From positions 1 to 64,000 of the forward strand of contig JAJEJA010000072.1 of assembly GCA_022828145.1 (NCBI GenBank): 64,000 nt of DNA, in the 5' to 3' direction. The notes under the pieces were generated by a model, which was not told where the DNA came from, did no database searches, and saw only the letters and a program-made list of their open reading frames with translations. The position numbers and the translations under genes were made by a program. Positions within the stretch are counted from its first letter, which is position 1, and every line of letters starts with the position of its first letter. Positions 50,189 through 59,580 of this stretch are shown in pieces. Source of the DNA: Candidatus Poribacteria bacterium. Lineage in GTDB: Bacteria > Poribacteria > WGA-4E > WGA-3G.

Positions 50189-50341
50189 CAAAGTAAGATC
50201 TTCACCAGATACCCCGATTGTTTTGCCTATCCTATTGCATACACTCTTTGCTTTTAATCTAGTATTCGGCTTTTCCAGCTCTTTGCTTGCCTCTAAACTT
50301 CTCTGCTCGCTATATGTAAGTCCTTGATTTTGATCTTCCAT
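50126..50341 (-). CDS. Small charged protein, function unknown
   Basis: The 71-residue product starts MEDQNQGLTYSEQRSLEASK and is predicted helical with a short hydrophobic C-terminus (LLDVLSRIKLMDLLDCIL). GGAGG lies 6 nt before the ATG at 50341. It overlaps 49820 tail-to-tail. No family is recognised. Confidence 0.6.
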   Translation of the reverse strand: MEDQNQGLTYSEQRSLEASKELEKPNTRLKAKSVCNRIGKTIGVSGEDLTLLDVLSRIKLMDLLDCILDDF

Positions 50342-50542
50342 TATTAACCTCCTAAATAAAAGTTTAGTCAAATTAAATAATTTCTAAAACTGTCAGATAA
50401 TGATATATAAATTATAACATATCGTAAACAAAAATTCAAGTTCAATACAACATAAATCCTATCCCGTTTCCAATCCAATCACGCTGGAATAATCAAAACA
50501 CGTCTGCACCTGCATACCAAACACGCTGAAAACAAGAGAATC

Positions 50543-50573
50543 GACGGGTTCTCATCATCGAGAAATCCCCGTC
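50543..50573. terminator. Strong hairpin upstream of the 50738 transcript
   Basis: GACGGG and TTCTC (50543-50553) pair with GAGAA and CCCGTC (50560-50564, 50568-50573) with a small bulge. It lies between the divergent genes 50126 and 50738, 22 nt before the -35 box of the latter. It may insulate that promoter. Confidence 0.5.
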
Positions 50574-50594
50574 ATTTAAGAGATGGAAATAGAT

Positions 50595-50623
50595 TTGACT
50601 TTGGAGTAATAGTGTAGTATCAT
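50595..50623 (+). promoter_or_regulatory. Sigma-70-type promoter before the 50738 gene
   Basis: TTGACT (50595-50600), 17 nt, TATCAT (50618-50623). A leader hairpin follows: GAACCGACA (50639-50647) with TGTCGGTTC (50664-50672), about 66 nt before the ATG. Confidence 0.7.
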
Positions 50624-50737
50624 TAACATCATAAGAGCGAACCGACAAGATTCACAACAATCCTGTCGGTTCTAAATATTATGCAACTACCATTGCATGA
50701 TTCACCTAAATATCATTACCACACAAGGATATATAAA

Positions 50738-50908
50738 ATGAATGAAAATGAATATTCAGGCGAAGAATTGATGGAGAAAATCATCAAGGTACTTGAATTT
50801 GAAAATAGAACGAATCGATACATCTCTGAAATGCTGAAAAAACTATATGAATTAAAGCAGTGCAGACTTGTCAAAGAACTATGCCCTATTTTCAATCAAC
50901 TAAAATAA
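50738..50908 (+). CDS. Small helical protein, function unknown
   Basis: The 56 residues (MNENEYSGEELMEKIIKVLE and onward) form one or two amphipathic helices ending in a Cys-containing segment (CRLVKELCPIF). AAGGA lies 8 nt before the ATG at 50738; a longer frame from 50681 has no site. It has its own promoter and hairpin leader. No family is recognised. Confidence 0.55.
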   Translation: MNENEYSGEELMEKIIKVLEFENRTNRYISEMLKKLYELKQCRLVKELCPIFNQLK

Positions 50909-51042
50909 TTTTCAAAACCATCAATTAACATTATGCCATATAAAATAGAATTTATCAAACTTTCAGGATACAAATGAAATTCCCAAAGCGACAAACAGTA
51001 AATCCATACCCTGTTTCCAATCCAAAACGCTGACGCTGCCGA

Positions 51043-51158
51043 CTCGGGTCGATCCTGCATACCACAGACGCCAGCAAACCATGCGTGCTTCCAACATCAA
51101 CTCGGGTCGGTCCTGGATACCCTGCACGCCGCCAAACCAGCACTGCTTCCAATCTAAG
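51043..51158. repeat. Tandem 58-bp repeat (two copies)
   Basis: Two direct units start CTCGGGTCG-TCCTG-ATACC and end GCTTCCAA, at 51043-51100 and 51101-51158, with about 80% identity. Partial relatives (GTTTCCAATCCAA...ACGCTG) precede them at 51012 and at 50466. The GC content is higher than the surroundings. A hairpin, CCCCG/GGGG type (51186-51208), follows. No gene is supported in 50909-51252. Confidence 0.65.
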
Positions 51159-51252
51159 GACAATGCTATGCAAGCGGTCAGAAATCCCCGTATCTTTAGA
51201 TCGGGGTCAGCGCGGTTAAAGTAGCAATCTCATCTTAAGATTATACCTTATT

Positions 51253-52635
51253 TTAAGTTTCATGTGGTAGGTTTTCTTCGCTGTTTTCTGCAATTTTCAC
51301 AACAGCTGGCAGTAGACCATAAATACCCCAAAATGGAACCCCGATAGCATCACCATTTAGGAGATTGTTTACGATGAAATGTACCAACAATGAAATTTCA
51401 GCTGCCATGAGACCAATGATTATGGATCTAAAAAAAGCATCCTTAATTCTTGTAAGTGCGCGAAATCCGTATTGCAGAAAAGACAGAATTAGCCACATCC
51501 AAATAACGAGACCTATGATCCCCATCTCTGCCATGACTTGAAGGTATTCGCTATGTGCACCTAACTGGAATTGCGCGATGTAGCTGCCAACGAGAGAGAC
51601 ATCCTCCTCATATAACATCGCAAAAGCCCCATAACCTTTTCCTAATATAGGACTTTCAAGGAACATTGTTGCTGCCTGTCCCCACCGCATGAGGCGTGCA
51701 CGATTAGAAGCATAACCCACATCGACCGTAGTAGAAATTCTCTCAATGACAGCACTGTAGACACCTGGTAAGCTTAAACATACCAAGAGAATCAGGCCCA
51801 CAGCACCGACAAACATTAACTTTTTGTGAGTAACGCCTCTACCTAACTGCAATATCATGAAACCGACAGCAATTATTACTGAAAGCCATACCCCTCTTGA
51901 GAAGCACATAATCAATCCAAAACCAAAGCAAATTAGCCATCCTGTCCACAAGACACGGTCATATTGACTATTGTCAAAAAACAGACGACTGAGACAGATC
52001 AGGAAGAAGATAGCTGTAAACGAACCGTAGACAGAGTAGTTTGTAAAGGGTGAGGCACGAAAAGAACTTGTCCACTGCCATTGGTCTATATTATAGAATA
52101 ACACAATTATTGTCCACACAACAGCTAACGCAGCACTTGGGAATGATGCAATATATATACGTTTGAGCATCTGGCGATGTTGAATCACATCATAGACTAC
52201 CAGACTGAACATGACATAAGTTGAAGCTCGTATAGCACCCTTTATCGTGCCGAAAAGGTCTGGTGTATTGACCGCAGATACGAAGGCAACAATAATGAAT
52301 AAGCAGATTGGTAGTCGTAACGGAAATTTACTGCTTTCTGATTGTTTACCGAGGACATAGTTTACAATCTTTATAATTAGATAGACTGCTGTCAGCATAC
52401 CTAACAACGGTTCCGTTGGTGTTTGTATCTCAAGTAGATTTGGAATAATATAACGGAAAGAAAACGGTAGACAAATTAGCAACACATAGATCGCTAATTC
52501 CATACTAATAAATACAAATGCACCTATTGCTGCTAATAAACAGAGGAGTGCAATAGGTGTTTCCGAATAGAACCCGATGATTACACCGAACACGAGGCAA
52601 ATTAGAAGCAAAAGGGGAAACTTTACATGTTTCAA
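51253..52635 (-). CDS. O-antigen ligase/polymerase (Wzy_C) family membrane protein
   Basis: This 460-residue polytopic protein has about 12 transmembrane segments. The conserved Wzy_C region is visible: NRARLMRWGQAATMFLESPILGKGYG followed by the periplasmic loop with LGAHSEYLQVMAEMGIIGL, holding the Arg and His typical of O-antigen ligases. Members join O-antigen to lipid A-core or polymerise other surface sugars. Which reaction applies cannot be decided. It is followed upstream by two envelope-protein genes on the same strand, which fits an envelope role. Confidence 0.88.
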   Translation of the reverse strand: MKHVKFPLLLLICLVFGVIIGFYSETPIALLCLLAAIGAFVFISMELAIYVLLICLPFSFRYIIPNLLEIQTPTEPLLGMLTAVYLIIKIVNYVLGKQSESSKFPLRLPICLFIIVAFVSAVNTPDLFGTIKGAIRASTYVMFSLVVYDVIQHRQMLKRIYIASFPSAALAVVWTIIVLFYNIDQWQWTSSFRASPFTNYSVYGSFTAIFFLICLSRLFFDNSQYDRVLWTGWLICFGFGLIMCFSRGVWLSVIIAVGFMILQLGRGVTHKKLMFVGAVGLILLVCLSLPGVYSAVIERISTTVDVGYASNRARLMRWGQAATMFLESPILGKGYGAFAMLYEEDVSLVGSYIAQFQLGAHSEYLQVMAEMGIIGLVIWMWLILSFLQYGFRALTRIKDAFFRSIIIGLMAAEISLLVHFIVNNLLNGDAIGVPFWGIYGLLPAVVKIAENSEENLPHET

Positions 52636-52655
52636 GGATATCCAAAAGAGAGAAA

Positions 52656-53372
52656 TCAGAACTTAGAACTTATACTAATGCCGATTGCAGTACCATCTAA
52701 GACAATATTGATGGGTTGATTTCCTGTCGTTTCAATAGTTTTGAGAAGATGCTTTAATTCAAGGTTGACTGATACATTCTTACCAAGTGTATATCTGTTT
52801 GTCTGATGTGATTTCCATTGCAGCAATTCATAGCCAAGAATTACATATCCTACTGTTGTTGTGGCATCATCTGTCAGTGCGATTCCACCTGCTGAAAGTA
52901 AATCGACAATGTCGCCATCGAAATTCGCTCTCATAGTACCAAAACCCGCTCCAAAATAGATTGGTATATAATGATATAAGAGGACAGGACGATAGATTAA
53001 CTGATATGAGATTGGGACTAGGGTTGCTTTCAATGAAACAGCAGTCGGTGGTGGTGTATCAAGTTGTGCCTGCCAGTATCCAATTTCTAAACGTGAATCT
53101 AATTCAGATGTATGGTTGAATACTATAGATAGTGTTGACATGAATTCTGAAGGAACATTCTGAATACCAAATACTTGTAGTGTATCTGTTAGTCCTTCCA
53201 ATGATGGTTTATATGAGTATAGAGAGAACTGTAGTGAAGAAGATTTGATGTATTGACCGAAGAAATTAATGTAAGTAGAAGAACTATCGGTTGTCGGTAT
53301 TTCACGGGTTTCTCCTAATGAAAAACCAGTAGACAGACAAACAAGAAGCATTATGATTGTAATAAGACGCAT
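52656..53372 (-). CDS. Probable outer-membrane beta-barrel protein, function unknown
   Basis: The 238-residue product starts with a signal peptide (MRLITIIMLLVCLSTGFSLG) and continues as alternating polar/hydrophobic strands typical of a small beta-barrel, ending in Phe (SISSKF), a usual outer-membrane sorting end. I start at 53372, where the signal peptide begins; the longer frame to 53438 lacks one. It starts about 20 nt upstream of the O-antigen ligase-like gene, so they are likely co-transcribed. Family not recognised. Confidence 0.65.
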   Translation of the reverse strand: MRLITIIMLLVCLSTGFSLGETREIPTTDSSSTYINFFGQYIKSSSLQFSLYSYKPSLEGLTDTLQVFGIQNVPSEFMSTLSIVFNHTSELDSRLEIGYWQAQLDTPPPTAVSLKATLVPISYQLIYRPVLLYHYIPIYFGAGFGTMRANFDGDIVDLLSAGGIALTDDATTTVGYVILGYELLQWKSHQTNRYTLGKNVSVNLELKHLLKTIETTGNQPINIVLDGTAIGISISSKF

Positions 53373-53480
53373 AGAATCTACCGGTAAGTATATACACTCA
53401 TAAGAAATAAGGATGCCCGTTGTAGGACATCCTAACACCTTCAGATATTATACCCGTGTAATAATAATAAGAACTTCCGA

Positions 53481-54353
53481 TTAGTTTGAACCAGAAGGGT
53501 TAAGAATGACTTCTACCCGTCGATTCATTGCTCTACCGGCGGTCGTATTTTGCGGTGCAACTGGGTCAGTATGTGCTTTTCCAATTGCTTTTATTCTGGC
53601 TGCGTCAACCCCTTTTCCTTTTAGGTATTTTGCAGCAGAATTTGCCCTTGATTGAGAAAGGTCCCAATTGCTTCTATGGTTGCCGCTGAGAACTGGTGTG
53701 CCATCTGCATGTCCTACAATAAGTACTTCTGCTTCTGGATTTTCTAATATCTGTCCAACAATTCCATCAAGCATTTCTTTACCTTCTTTGGAAAGAACAG
53801 TATGTCCACTGTTGAAATTTACTGTTACAAGAAGCGTCGGTTTTGAAGCGACTTCTTCCTTAAGAATTAAGATGGCATCAGAATTTTCAGTTACCATTGC
53901 AGATAATTTCTTTACATCATCGGCTAATGCGCTGAGTAAATCAGAAAGACCTTTTACCTGGCTATTGGTTTTTGCGTCTTCAGCTTTTGCAAATTCCTGA
54001 ACTTTCTCTACTTGCGTACTAATATCTTTTGTTAAAGCTGCACGCAGTTTTGCGTCTTCTTCTTTGGATTTCTGTTCTGCAGCAGCAATCGTATCTGCAT
54101 CCCCTTGTTGTGAAGCGGCAATAGCTTCATCTTTCGCCTTAGAAATTGCCTCCATAGTTGCTTTGTTGTTCTGCTCAACTTTGGCATCTAATTTAGTAAT
54201 TTCTGTTTTGATCTCGGTGTTTGACTGGTCAATCTGTGCCACATGTTCATTCTTCCACATTTCAAACTCTTCTTCGCTGAGTTTACCACAGCCTATGAGT
54301 ATAATACTCATGAAAAGAAAAGCAGTAATAGAAAGTGTTCCTACGGTTTTCAT
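53481..54353 (-). CDS. OmpA/Pal-like peptidoglycan-binding lipoprotein
   Basis: The 290 residues start with a lipoprotein signal (lipobox SIILIGC, Cys22) and continue as a long Ala/Lys/Asp-rich coiled coil (about 30-170). The C-terminal OmpA domain (about 180-285) shows VNFNSGHTVLS, EVLIVGHADGT, RANSAAKYLKGKGV and GRAMNRRVEV, including the Asp and Arg that bind diaminopimelate. It ties the outer membrane to the cell wall. GAATTCC-type sequence precedes the ATG rather than a strong site. Confidence 0.92.
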   Translation of the reverse strand: MKTVGTLSITAFLFMSIILIGCGKLSEEEFEMWKNEHVAQIDQSNTEIKTEITKLDAKVEQNNKATMEAISKAKDEAIAASQQGDADTIAAAEQKSKEEDAKLRAALTKDISTQVEKVQEFAKAEDAKTNSQVKGLSDLLSALADDVKKLSAMVTENSDAILILKEEVASKPTLLVTVNFNSGHTVLSKEGKEMLDGIVGQILENPEAEVLIVGHADGTPVLSGNHRSNWDLSQSRANSAAKYLKGKGVDAARIKAIGKAHTDPVAPQNTTAGRAMNRRVEVILNPSGSN

Positions 54354-54524
54354 GGAATTCCTCCAATATTGATGTGTAAACGGTGTAAGTTATATTTTTC
54401 ACATAAGACGTGTTATATTATTTTAACACAATTTGAGTTTTAATTCAAAAAAAATTAAAATTATACTATTTCAGATTGATAATACCTCTGGAAGTGTGAT
54501 ATTTCATAAACAGTAAATGCTGAT

Positions 54525-54884
54525 TTAATCGGGTTCAAGTACAAATTTAAGCTTATCTATTGCACGGTTTATCGGAAGTTCATAGAACTGCTGCAATTCC
54601 TTCAGTTCGTTTGCAATATCAAAAGCAACGAGTATTGGTATGCGTGTATGATCATAGCCTCTCTGTGAATATCTATCTATTCGATTCTTGACATAAGTTA
54701 TTAGAACATCAATGTCATCGGCAGTTAATTCATCTGTAGGCCTAATTGTATAGTGTGTGCCTAATATAACAAATCTAATAGATTGCCCGACTTGCTCAGT
54801 TTGGTTTTCATCATCACTTTGCTGTTCTTCCTGATTTTCCGTATTCTGTTCTTCTGTCTCATCTGTTTTCTGTTCTTCTTGCAT
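54525..54884 (-). CDS. zapA: ZapA-like cell division protein with acidic N-terminus
   Basis: The last 85 residues fit ZapA: RFVILGTHYTIRPTDELT, then YVKNRIDRYSQ and a helix RIPILVAFDIANELKELQQF. ZapA bundles FtsZ filaments. The first 33 residues are a Glu/Gln/Thr-rich acidic tail not usual for ZapA. AAAGGATC lies upstream of the ATG. It follows aroE on the same strand, 69 nt away. The assignment rests on the pattern only. Confidence 0.6.
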   Translation of the reverse strand: MQEEQKTDETEEQNTENQEEQQSDDENQTEQVGQSIRFVILGTHYTIRPTDELTADDIDVLITYVKNRIDRYSQRGYDHTRIPILVAFDIANELKELQQFYELPINRAIDKLKFVLEPD

Positions 54885-54953
54885 TTCTGATCCTTTCTGA
54901 TATAGTTTAGTAAATCCGTTTTCTTTGGATTATAGTAGACTACCGAATATGCA

Positions 54954-55835
54954 TTATGCAAGTGCAGCTCTCATGGTATCTACACACGGTTTAACACCTG
55001 TCCATCGCTCAAATGCAATTGCACCTTGGTGGACTAACATTCCAATTCCCCCTACAACGGCGCATCCTCTATTAGATGCTGCTATTAATAACGTTGTCAT
55101 TGGAGGAGTGTATACAATATCATAGACTGTTGTGCTTGACTGTATCCAATTCTCGTCTATTAATAGTGGATGTGTGTTATCCATAGTTGCAGATGTGGTA
55201 TTTACAAGCAGTGTACATTCACTCACTGCGTATGACAATCTTGCGTCTGTTAGTCCCATACCGATTAGCTGGGTGATGTTACCATCAGTTTCGTTGTTCT
55301 TATTTATTTTATCAGAAAGATCTTCAGCTAAAGCGATTGCTTTAGCCTCAGTTCGGTTTGCAATAGTAACTTTTTTTGCTCCTGTAAGTGTTAATGCGAC
55401 AACAATAGCTCTTGCTGAACCGCCAGCTCCGATTACGACAACATCTTTGCCCTTAGGAGGAGATGCACCAGCTTCTTCCATAGCTTTTATGAAACCGGGG
55501 GCATCTGTGTTCTCACCATGAATTTCTCCATCACTGAAAGTCAATGTATTGACTGCACCGATAAGTTCTGCCTCTCTTGAAATAGATGTAAGAAATGGCA
55601 TAACCAACTGTTTATGTGGTATGGTAACATTTATTCCAACTACATCTAACGCTCTGAATCCATTTATTGCGTCTTTAATGGCATCAACCTCTACATGAAA
55701 TGGGACATAAACATAGTCGAGACATGCTTTAGAAATCGCAGCATTGTGCATCTGCGGAGAACGACTATGCGATATGGGTGAACCAATCACCCCAATAACT
55801 TTCGTATGACCCGTAATTTGATGTGAGATGTCCAT
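54954..55835 (-). CDS. aroE: Shikimate dehydrogenase
   Basis: This 293-residue NADP-dependent enzyme reduces 3-dehydroshikimate to shikimate in aromatic amino-acid synthesis. Substrate-site motifs are GSPISHSRSPQMHNAA, NVTIPHK and GENTDAPGF, and the NADP loop is GAGGSARAI, followed by NRTEAKA. The C-terminal GIGMLVHQGAIAFERWTG is typical. It lies 64 nt after the ferredoxin oxidoreductase gene on the same strand. Confidence 0.96.
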   Translation of the reverse strand: MDISHQITGHTKVIGVIGSPISHSRSPQMHNAAISKACLDYVYVPFHVEVDAIKDAINGFRALDVVGINVTIPHKQLVMPFLTSISREAELIGAVNTLTFSDGEIHGENTDAPGFIKAMEEAGASPPKGKDVVVIGAGGSARAIVVALTLTGAKKVTIANRTEAKAIALAEDLSDKINKNNETDGNITQLIGMGLTDARLSYAVSECTLLVNTTSATMDNTHPLLIDENWIQSSTTVYDIVYTPPMTTLLIAASNRGCAVVGGIGMLVHQGAIAFERWTGVKPCVDTMRAALA

Positions 55836-55898
55836 TTGACGATATAACTGAATTTTTTGTATGTAAGTGTATAATACTATTAAAGATTCGCCGTAATC

Positions 55899-58800
55899 TT
55901 ACGCAAGCAGTTTTGCTACAGTTTCTTTTGCTTCCTGCATCGTTGGATACCGTATCTCTCTATACCCACGAACAGATTCAACACATTTTATTGCTTCTAC
56001 ATGCTTTGTATACGCTTCTTCGTTATCCGGATTAAATGTGTCTATAACTTCCCTAATATACCATTCTCTGAATTCCCGTTCTTTTGCATGCCATTTTGAT
56101 AACCATCTTCTTAGGAATTTCGTTCTTTTCATTATATGCAACATCCAATTTCTGGTATCCATATCAAATTCAATATCAATACCCATCACTGTGAAATGCG
56201 GTCTGTTCAGGTGTAGATATTTGATGCTGTCTCCGTTCTTCTCATCTACATTATAGCGGATTTTATCACGCGCGAGTTTTTCTTTACTGGTAAGTAGATG
56301 AGACACATAGACTTCATCTTTTATCAACATAACCTTGTGTAAGTATTTAATAGATGCTTTTGTTGCTTCATAATCACCCGAGTCATTTTCAAAGATATGT
56401 ATTACTTTGTCAATATATAATTCAGCATAATTGACATTCTCAAATTGAATTAGATCATAGGTATATAGCGCGAGACATCTATTCGTTTGGTCATCAAGAT
56501 TAAGTTTCTCAATTGTTTTTTCGACTAAATTGGCATAGCGGGTTGACAGGTGTTTACCTCGGAATTTACCAGAGAGAATTTGGCGTTTCTCCTGTAATGT
56601 CTTTTTATAAGTTTCTTTGGGTGTATCGTAGACCGATTGTAAGAGTTGGCTTTCATCAATTTCGTAGACTGCTAAGTATCTACCTACTTCGAATGCGTTT
56701 ATATTCTGTTTTAGATTTGATCTTTTCACCATCTGTTTCAATGCTATGCGAAGTGGCTGTAATTCAAGTGGTATCAATCCGCTTTGAAATGCAGTTCCAA
56801 TTAGCATAATATTCGCGTACAATTTTGTTCCGAACAAGTGTTCAGAAACATCAAACAGATTAACTCCCAAATATGAGTTTGTGCACCTTTCTATCGTCTC
56901 TTCTAAATCGTCAGTATCAAAATCATCTTTACCGATAAGTGTTGAAATTGTTTCAGTTTTGGCAGTATTTACAACTGCTGCTGTCCGTTTAGCAGATGCA
57001 ATCTTGAAAACAGAGTCTGAAACGACACCCCTGACAGCCTCTAATATGTCAAGTCCTAATACTAAATCCGCTTTTCCGTAAGGTATTATAGGTGAAATCT
57101 TCATTTCTTCAGTCGTATATGTGACATGTGTGTATGTTCCACCGTTGCGGATTGCTAGACCTTTCCTATCACAGAAATCTACGTGATATCCCTGCAAATA
57201 ACCAGCTACGACTAGGATTTTAGAGATAGTACCTATACCCATTCCACCCACTCCTGCAGCATAGACATTCCAAATTTTATCTATAGTTTTTACAGGTGGT
57301 GGCGGTAGAGGATATGTCGTGTCAATGTTAAGTTGGGAGAGTAGCGTTGAGAGATCGGGATCTTCCCATTCGTTCTCATCCTTCGTTTCTGTCTTGATAG
57401 GTTTTTGTATCTGTTGTATTGTTCTTGTGCGTGGTGGTCGTTTTCGTGTAATAACGACCTCTTCAAAAGAGGGGCATGCCCATTTAATTCGTGCACAGGC
57501 ACCATCTGTAACACAGTTTGATCGATCAACAGCAATTTTGTTGCCATAATCTGTATCTATTATCTTCAACGCAGGACAGCCCGTGGATTTCGTGCATTCT
57601 AAGCAGAATTCACAGACCTCTGGTGTAATGTTAATGTGTTTTTCTTTTTTTAAGAATCCGTTTTTCTCTATTATAGTCTGTTTTTCTCGTCGTAGTCTTC
57701 TATGTAGTGTGATAGCACATTCTTTGTCTGCTATAACAATCTTTATTCCATCTTTTAGTATGGCTTTTTCAAGGTATTTCTTGTAGTTGAGTCTGTCTTC
57801 TGGATTGACTCGTACAATAGTTATCTCGGAATCACCTGCTAATCCGTGCGCGACTTTTTCAATATCTTGTGCAAAAGTTGGATTACCGAGGATGTCAACC
57901 GGATCAGCCGGAGTGGGTTGATGTCCAGTCATACCAGTTGTCTGGTTGTCAAGAATGATATAGGCTATGTCTTGGTTGTTCTTGATTGAATCTGATATCG
58001 CAGACATGCCGCCATGGAAGAATGTTGAGTCTCCCATGAATACAATCTGTTTATTTAGAATAAAAGGGTCAATTCCCGCACCAGCCCCACCTCCCAATGC
58101 CATTGCAGACAGATTGTGCATGAGACGAGGAAAGGGTTCATACTTTAGCATAGAATAGCAGCCTATATCCCCATGAAAGATGAGGTCCACTGGTGGAGAA
58201 TCATGATTCTTTTTCATATATTCTGCATCCATGAATTGATCGGTAATTTCAAGGAATACACTTGATGAATCTCTATGTGGACATCCCGGACAGAAAGTTG
58301 GTGTACGTTGGGGAATTTCAGCTGTTAATTGTGAAACGTGTTCTTGTAATTCAGCTTCTGCTTGTAAATGATCGAAATCAACAGGTACAGGAATGTATTG
58401 TCTGTTTTCTGATCCATTTTTTGAAAACAACGGTATCAGTCTGTCAATCAGGATAGAGGTGTCTAACCCTGATTCTACTGGTATTCCTGATAATCCATTT
58501 GGAAACTGTTTTCCCCAGACTTTTACGTATCTATCTATTATTTCATTTTGATACATATCAGTCAATATAGCTTTGACTTCGTTTTCAAGTATGGGTCTTT
58601 TTTCTTCAATAACAAACAGTTCGTCCAGATTTTTCGCGAATTCATGGATGATATCGTGATCAATTGGATGTGTCATTCCAAGTTTTAGGATAGGTACGGT
58701 TCCGCTTAGATTCAGTTCAGTTAATGCATGTTCGAGATAAGTATAACTGAAACCAGCTGCTAAGAATCCGATCTTATTCTCTTTTTTGGTGGAAGTAGCA

Positions 58801-59558
58801 TTTGTTTCGTTAGGATAGATTATCCTGTTGAGGTTTAATTTCCTTGCTGTTTTTAATGCTGCAGGGAATCTTTTCTGGAGCGTATCGATCTCTACTCGTA
58901 CAGTATCTGGTGGTAAGATTACTCTATCATCTACGGAGATTAATTCTGAATTCAGTTCTGTTTTGGTTAAATTGCTGATGGTTGGATAGACATTAGGTTT
59001 TAACGCAACAATTCCGCCGCCGTCAGCTTGGTTTTGTGTAGTTAGGAAACATGTGTATAGATTTGCTTCAGCGGAGATCTGGAATGCATAATCGACCCAA
59101 TCTTTGAGTTCCTGCCAAGTTGATGGTTCTAATAACGGCATATATAGGTGACGTGCAATGTTTCTTGAATCTGCGGGAACTTGTGTGCTATATGACCATG
59201 TGTCATCGCCGACAACGACGACAGCACCCCCTGTAGTTCCGGCAAGATTACAGATTGCAAGAGCATCTGAAGCGACATGTAATCCGACACTCTTCATGAA
59301 GGCAATAGCACGCATGTCAGCCATCTGCGAACCGTTGAGTCTGGCAATACTCAAAGCCTCATTATTCGCGATCTGAGCCACTATCCCATTTGACGTGAAG
59401 AGGTCAGTATTTCGCTCCATGACATCAAAGACTTCTGCAAGTGGGGAGCCAGGGTACCCTGTCAGTAGACTGACCCCGCTTTCTAATGAACCTTTGACAA
59501 GTAGCTCACAGCCGGTATAGACATTTGTATCGTCAGATTGCGTAAACCTTTCATCCAT
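55899..59558 (-). CDS. iorA: Indolepyruvate:ferredoxin oxidoreductase, fused alpha and beta parts
   Basis: The 1219-residue protein joins the parts usually called IorA and IorB. It has a pyruvate:ferredoxin-type N-terminal domain (GYPGSPLAEVFDVMER), a thiamine-diphosphate domain (GDIGCYSM, GDSTFFHGGMSA, DNQTTGMTGHQPTP), two Fe-S clusters (CEFCLECTKSTGCP and CVTDGACARIKWACP), then a linker with Pro runs. The gamma domain (AAGVGGMGIGTISKIL) and a C-terminal helical tail (about 1000-1219) follow. It oxidises arylpyruvates to acyl-CoA and reduces ferredoxin. The start at 59558 has AAAGGA upstream; an in-frame ATG at 59588 overlaps recN. Confidence 0.9.
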   Translation of the reverse strand: MDERFTQSDDTNVYTGCELLVKGSLESGVSLLTGYPGSPLAEVFDVMERNTDLFTSNGIVAQIANNEALSIARLNGSQMADMRAIAFMKSVGLHVASDALAICNLAGTTGGAVVVVGDDTWSYSTQVPADSRNIARHLYMPLLEPSTWQELKDWVDYAFQISAEANLYTCFLTTQNQADGGGIVALKPNVYPTISNLTKTELNSELISVDDRVILPPDTVRVEIDTLQKRFPAALKTARKLNLNRIIYPNETNATSTKKENKIGFLAAGFSYTYLEHALTELNLSGTVPILKLGMTHPIDHDIIHEFAKNLDELFVIEEKRPILENEVKAILTDMYQNEIIDRYVKVWGKQFPNGLSGIPVESGLDTSILIDRLIPLFSKNGSENRQYIPVPVDFDHLQAEAELQEHVSQLTAEIPQRTPTFCPGCPHRDSSSVFLEITDQFMDAEYMKKNHDSPPVDLIFHGDIGCYSMLKYEPFPRLMHNLSAMALGGGAGAGIDPFILNKQIVFMGDSTFFHGGMSAISDSIKNNQDIAYIILDNQTTGMTGHQPTPADPVDILGNPTFAQDIEKVAHGLAGDSEITIVRVNPEDRLNYKKYLEKAILKDGIKIVIADKECAITLHRRLRREKQTIIEKNGFLKKEKHINITPEVCEFCLECTKSTGCPALKIIDTDYGNKIAVDRSNCVTDGACARIKWACPSFEEVVITRKRPPRTRTIQQIQKPIKTETKDENEWEDPDLSTLLSQLNIDTTYPLPPPPVKTIDKIWNVYAAGVGGMGIGTISKILVVAGYLQGYHVDFCDRKGLAIRNGGTYTHVTYTTEEMKISPIIPYGKADLVLGLDILEAVRGVVSDSVFKIASAKRTAAVVNTAKTETISTLIGKDDFDTDDLEETIERCTNSYLGVNLFDVSEHLFGTKLYANIMLIGTAFQSGLIPLELQPLRIALKQMVKRSNLKQNINAFEVGRYLAVYEIDESQLLQSVYDTPKETYKKTLQEKRQILSGKFRGKHLSTRYANLVEKTIEKLNLDDQTNRCLALYTYDLIQFENVNYAELYIDKVIHIFENDSGDYEATKASIKYLHKVMLIKDEVYVSHLLTSKEKLARDKIRYNVDEKNGDSIKYLHLNRPHFTVMGIDIEFDMDTRNWMLHIMKRTKFLRRWLSKWHAKEREFREWYIREVIDTFNPDNEEAYTKHVEAIKCVESVRGYREIRYPTMQEAKETVAKLLA

Positions 59559-59580
59559 TTTACATGATCCTTTTATTGGT

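Noticed and set aside
50955..51173. Minus-strand frames over the tandem repeat
   Set aside because: Their repeats reflect the DNA repeat, and they lack start sites.
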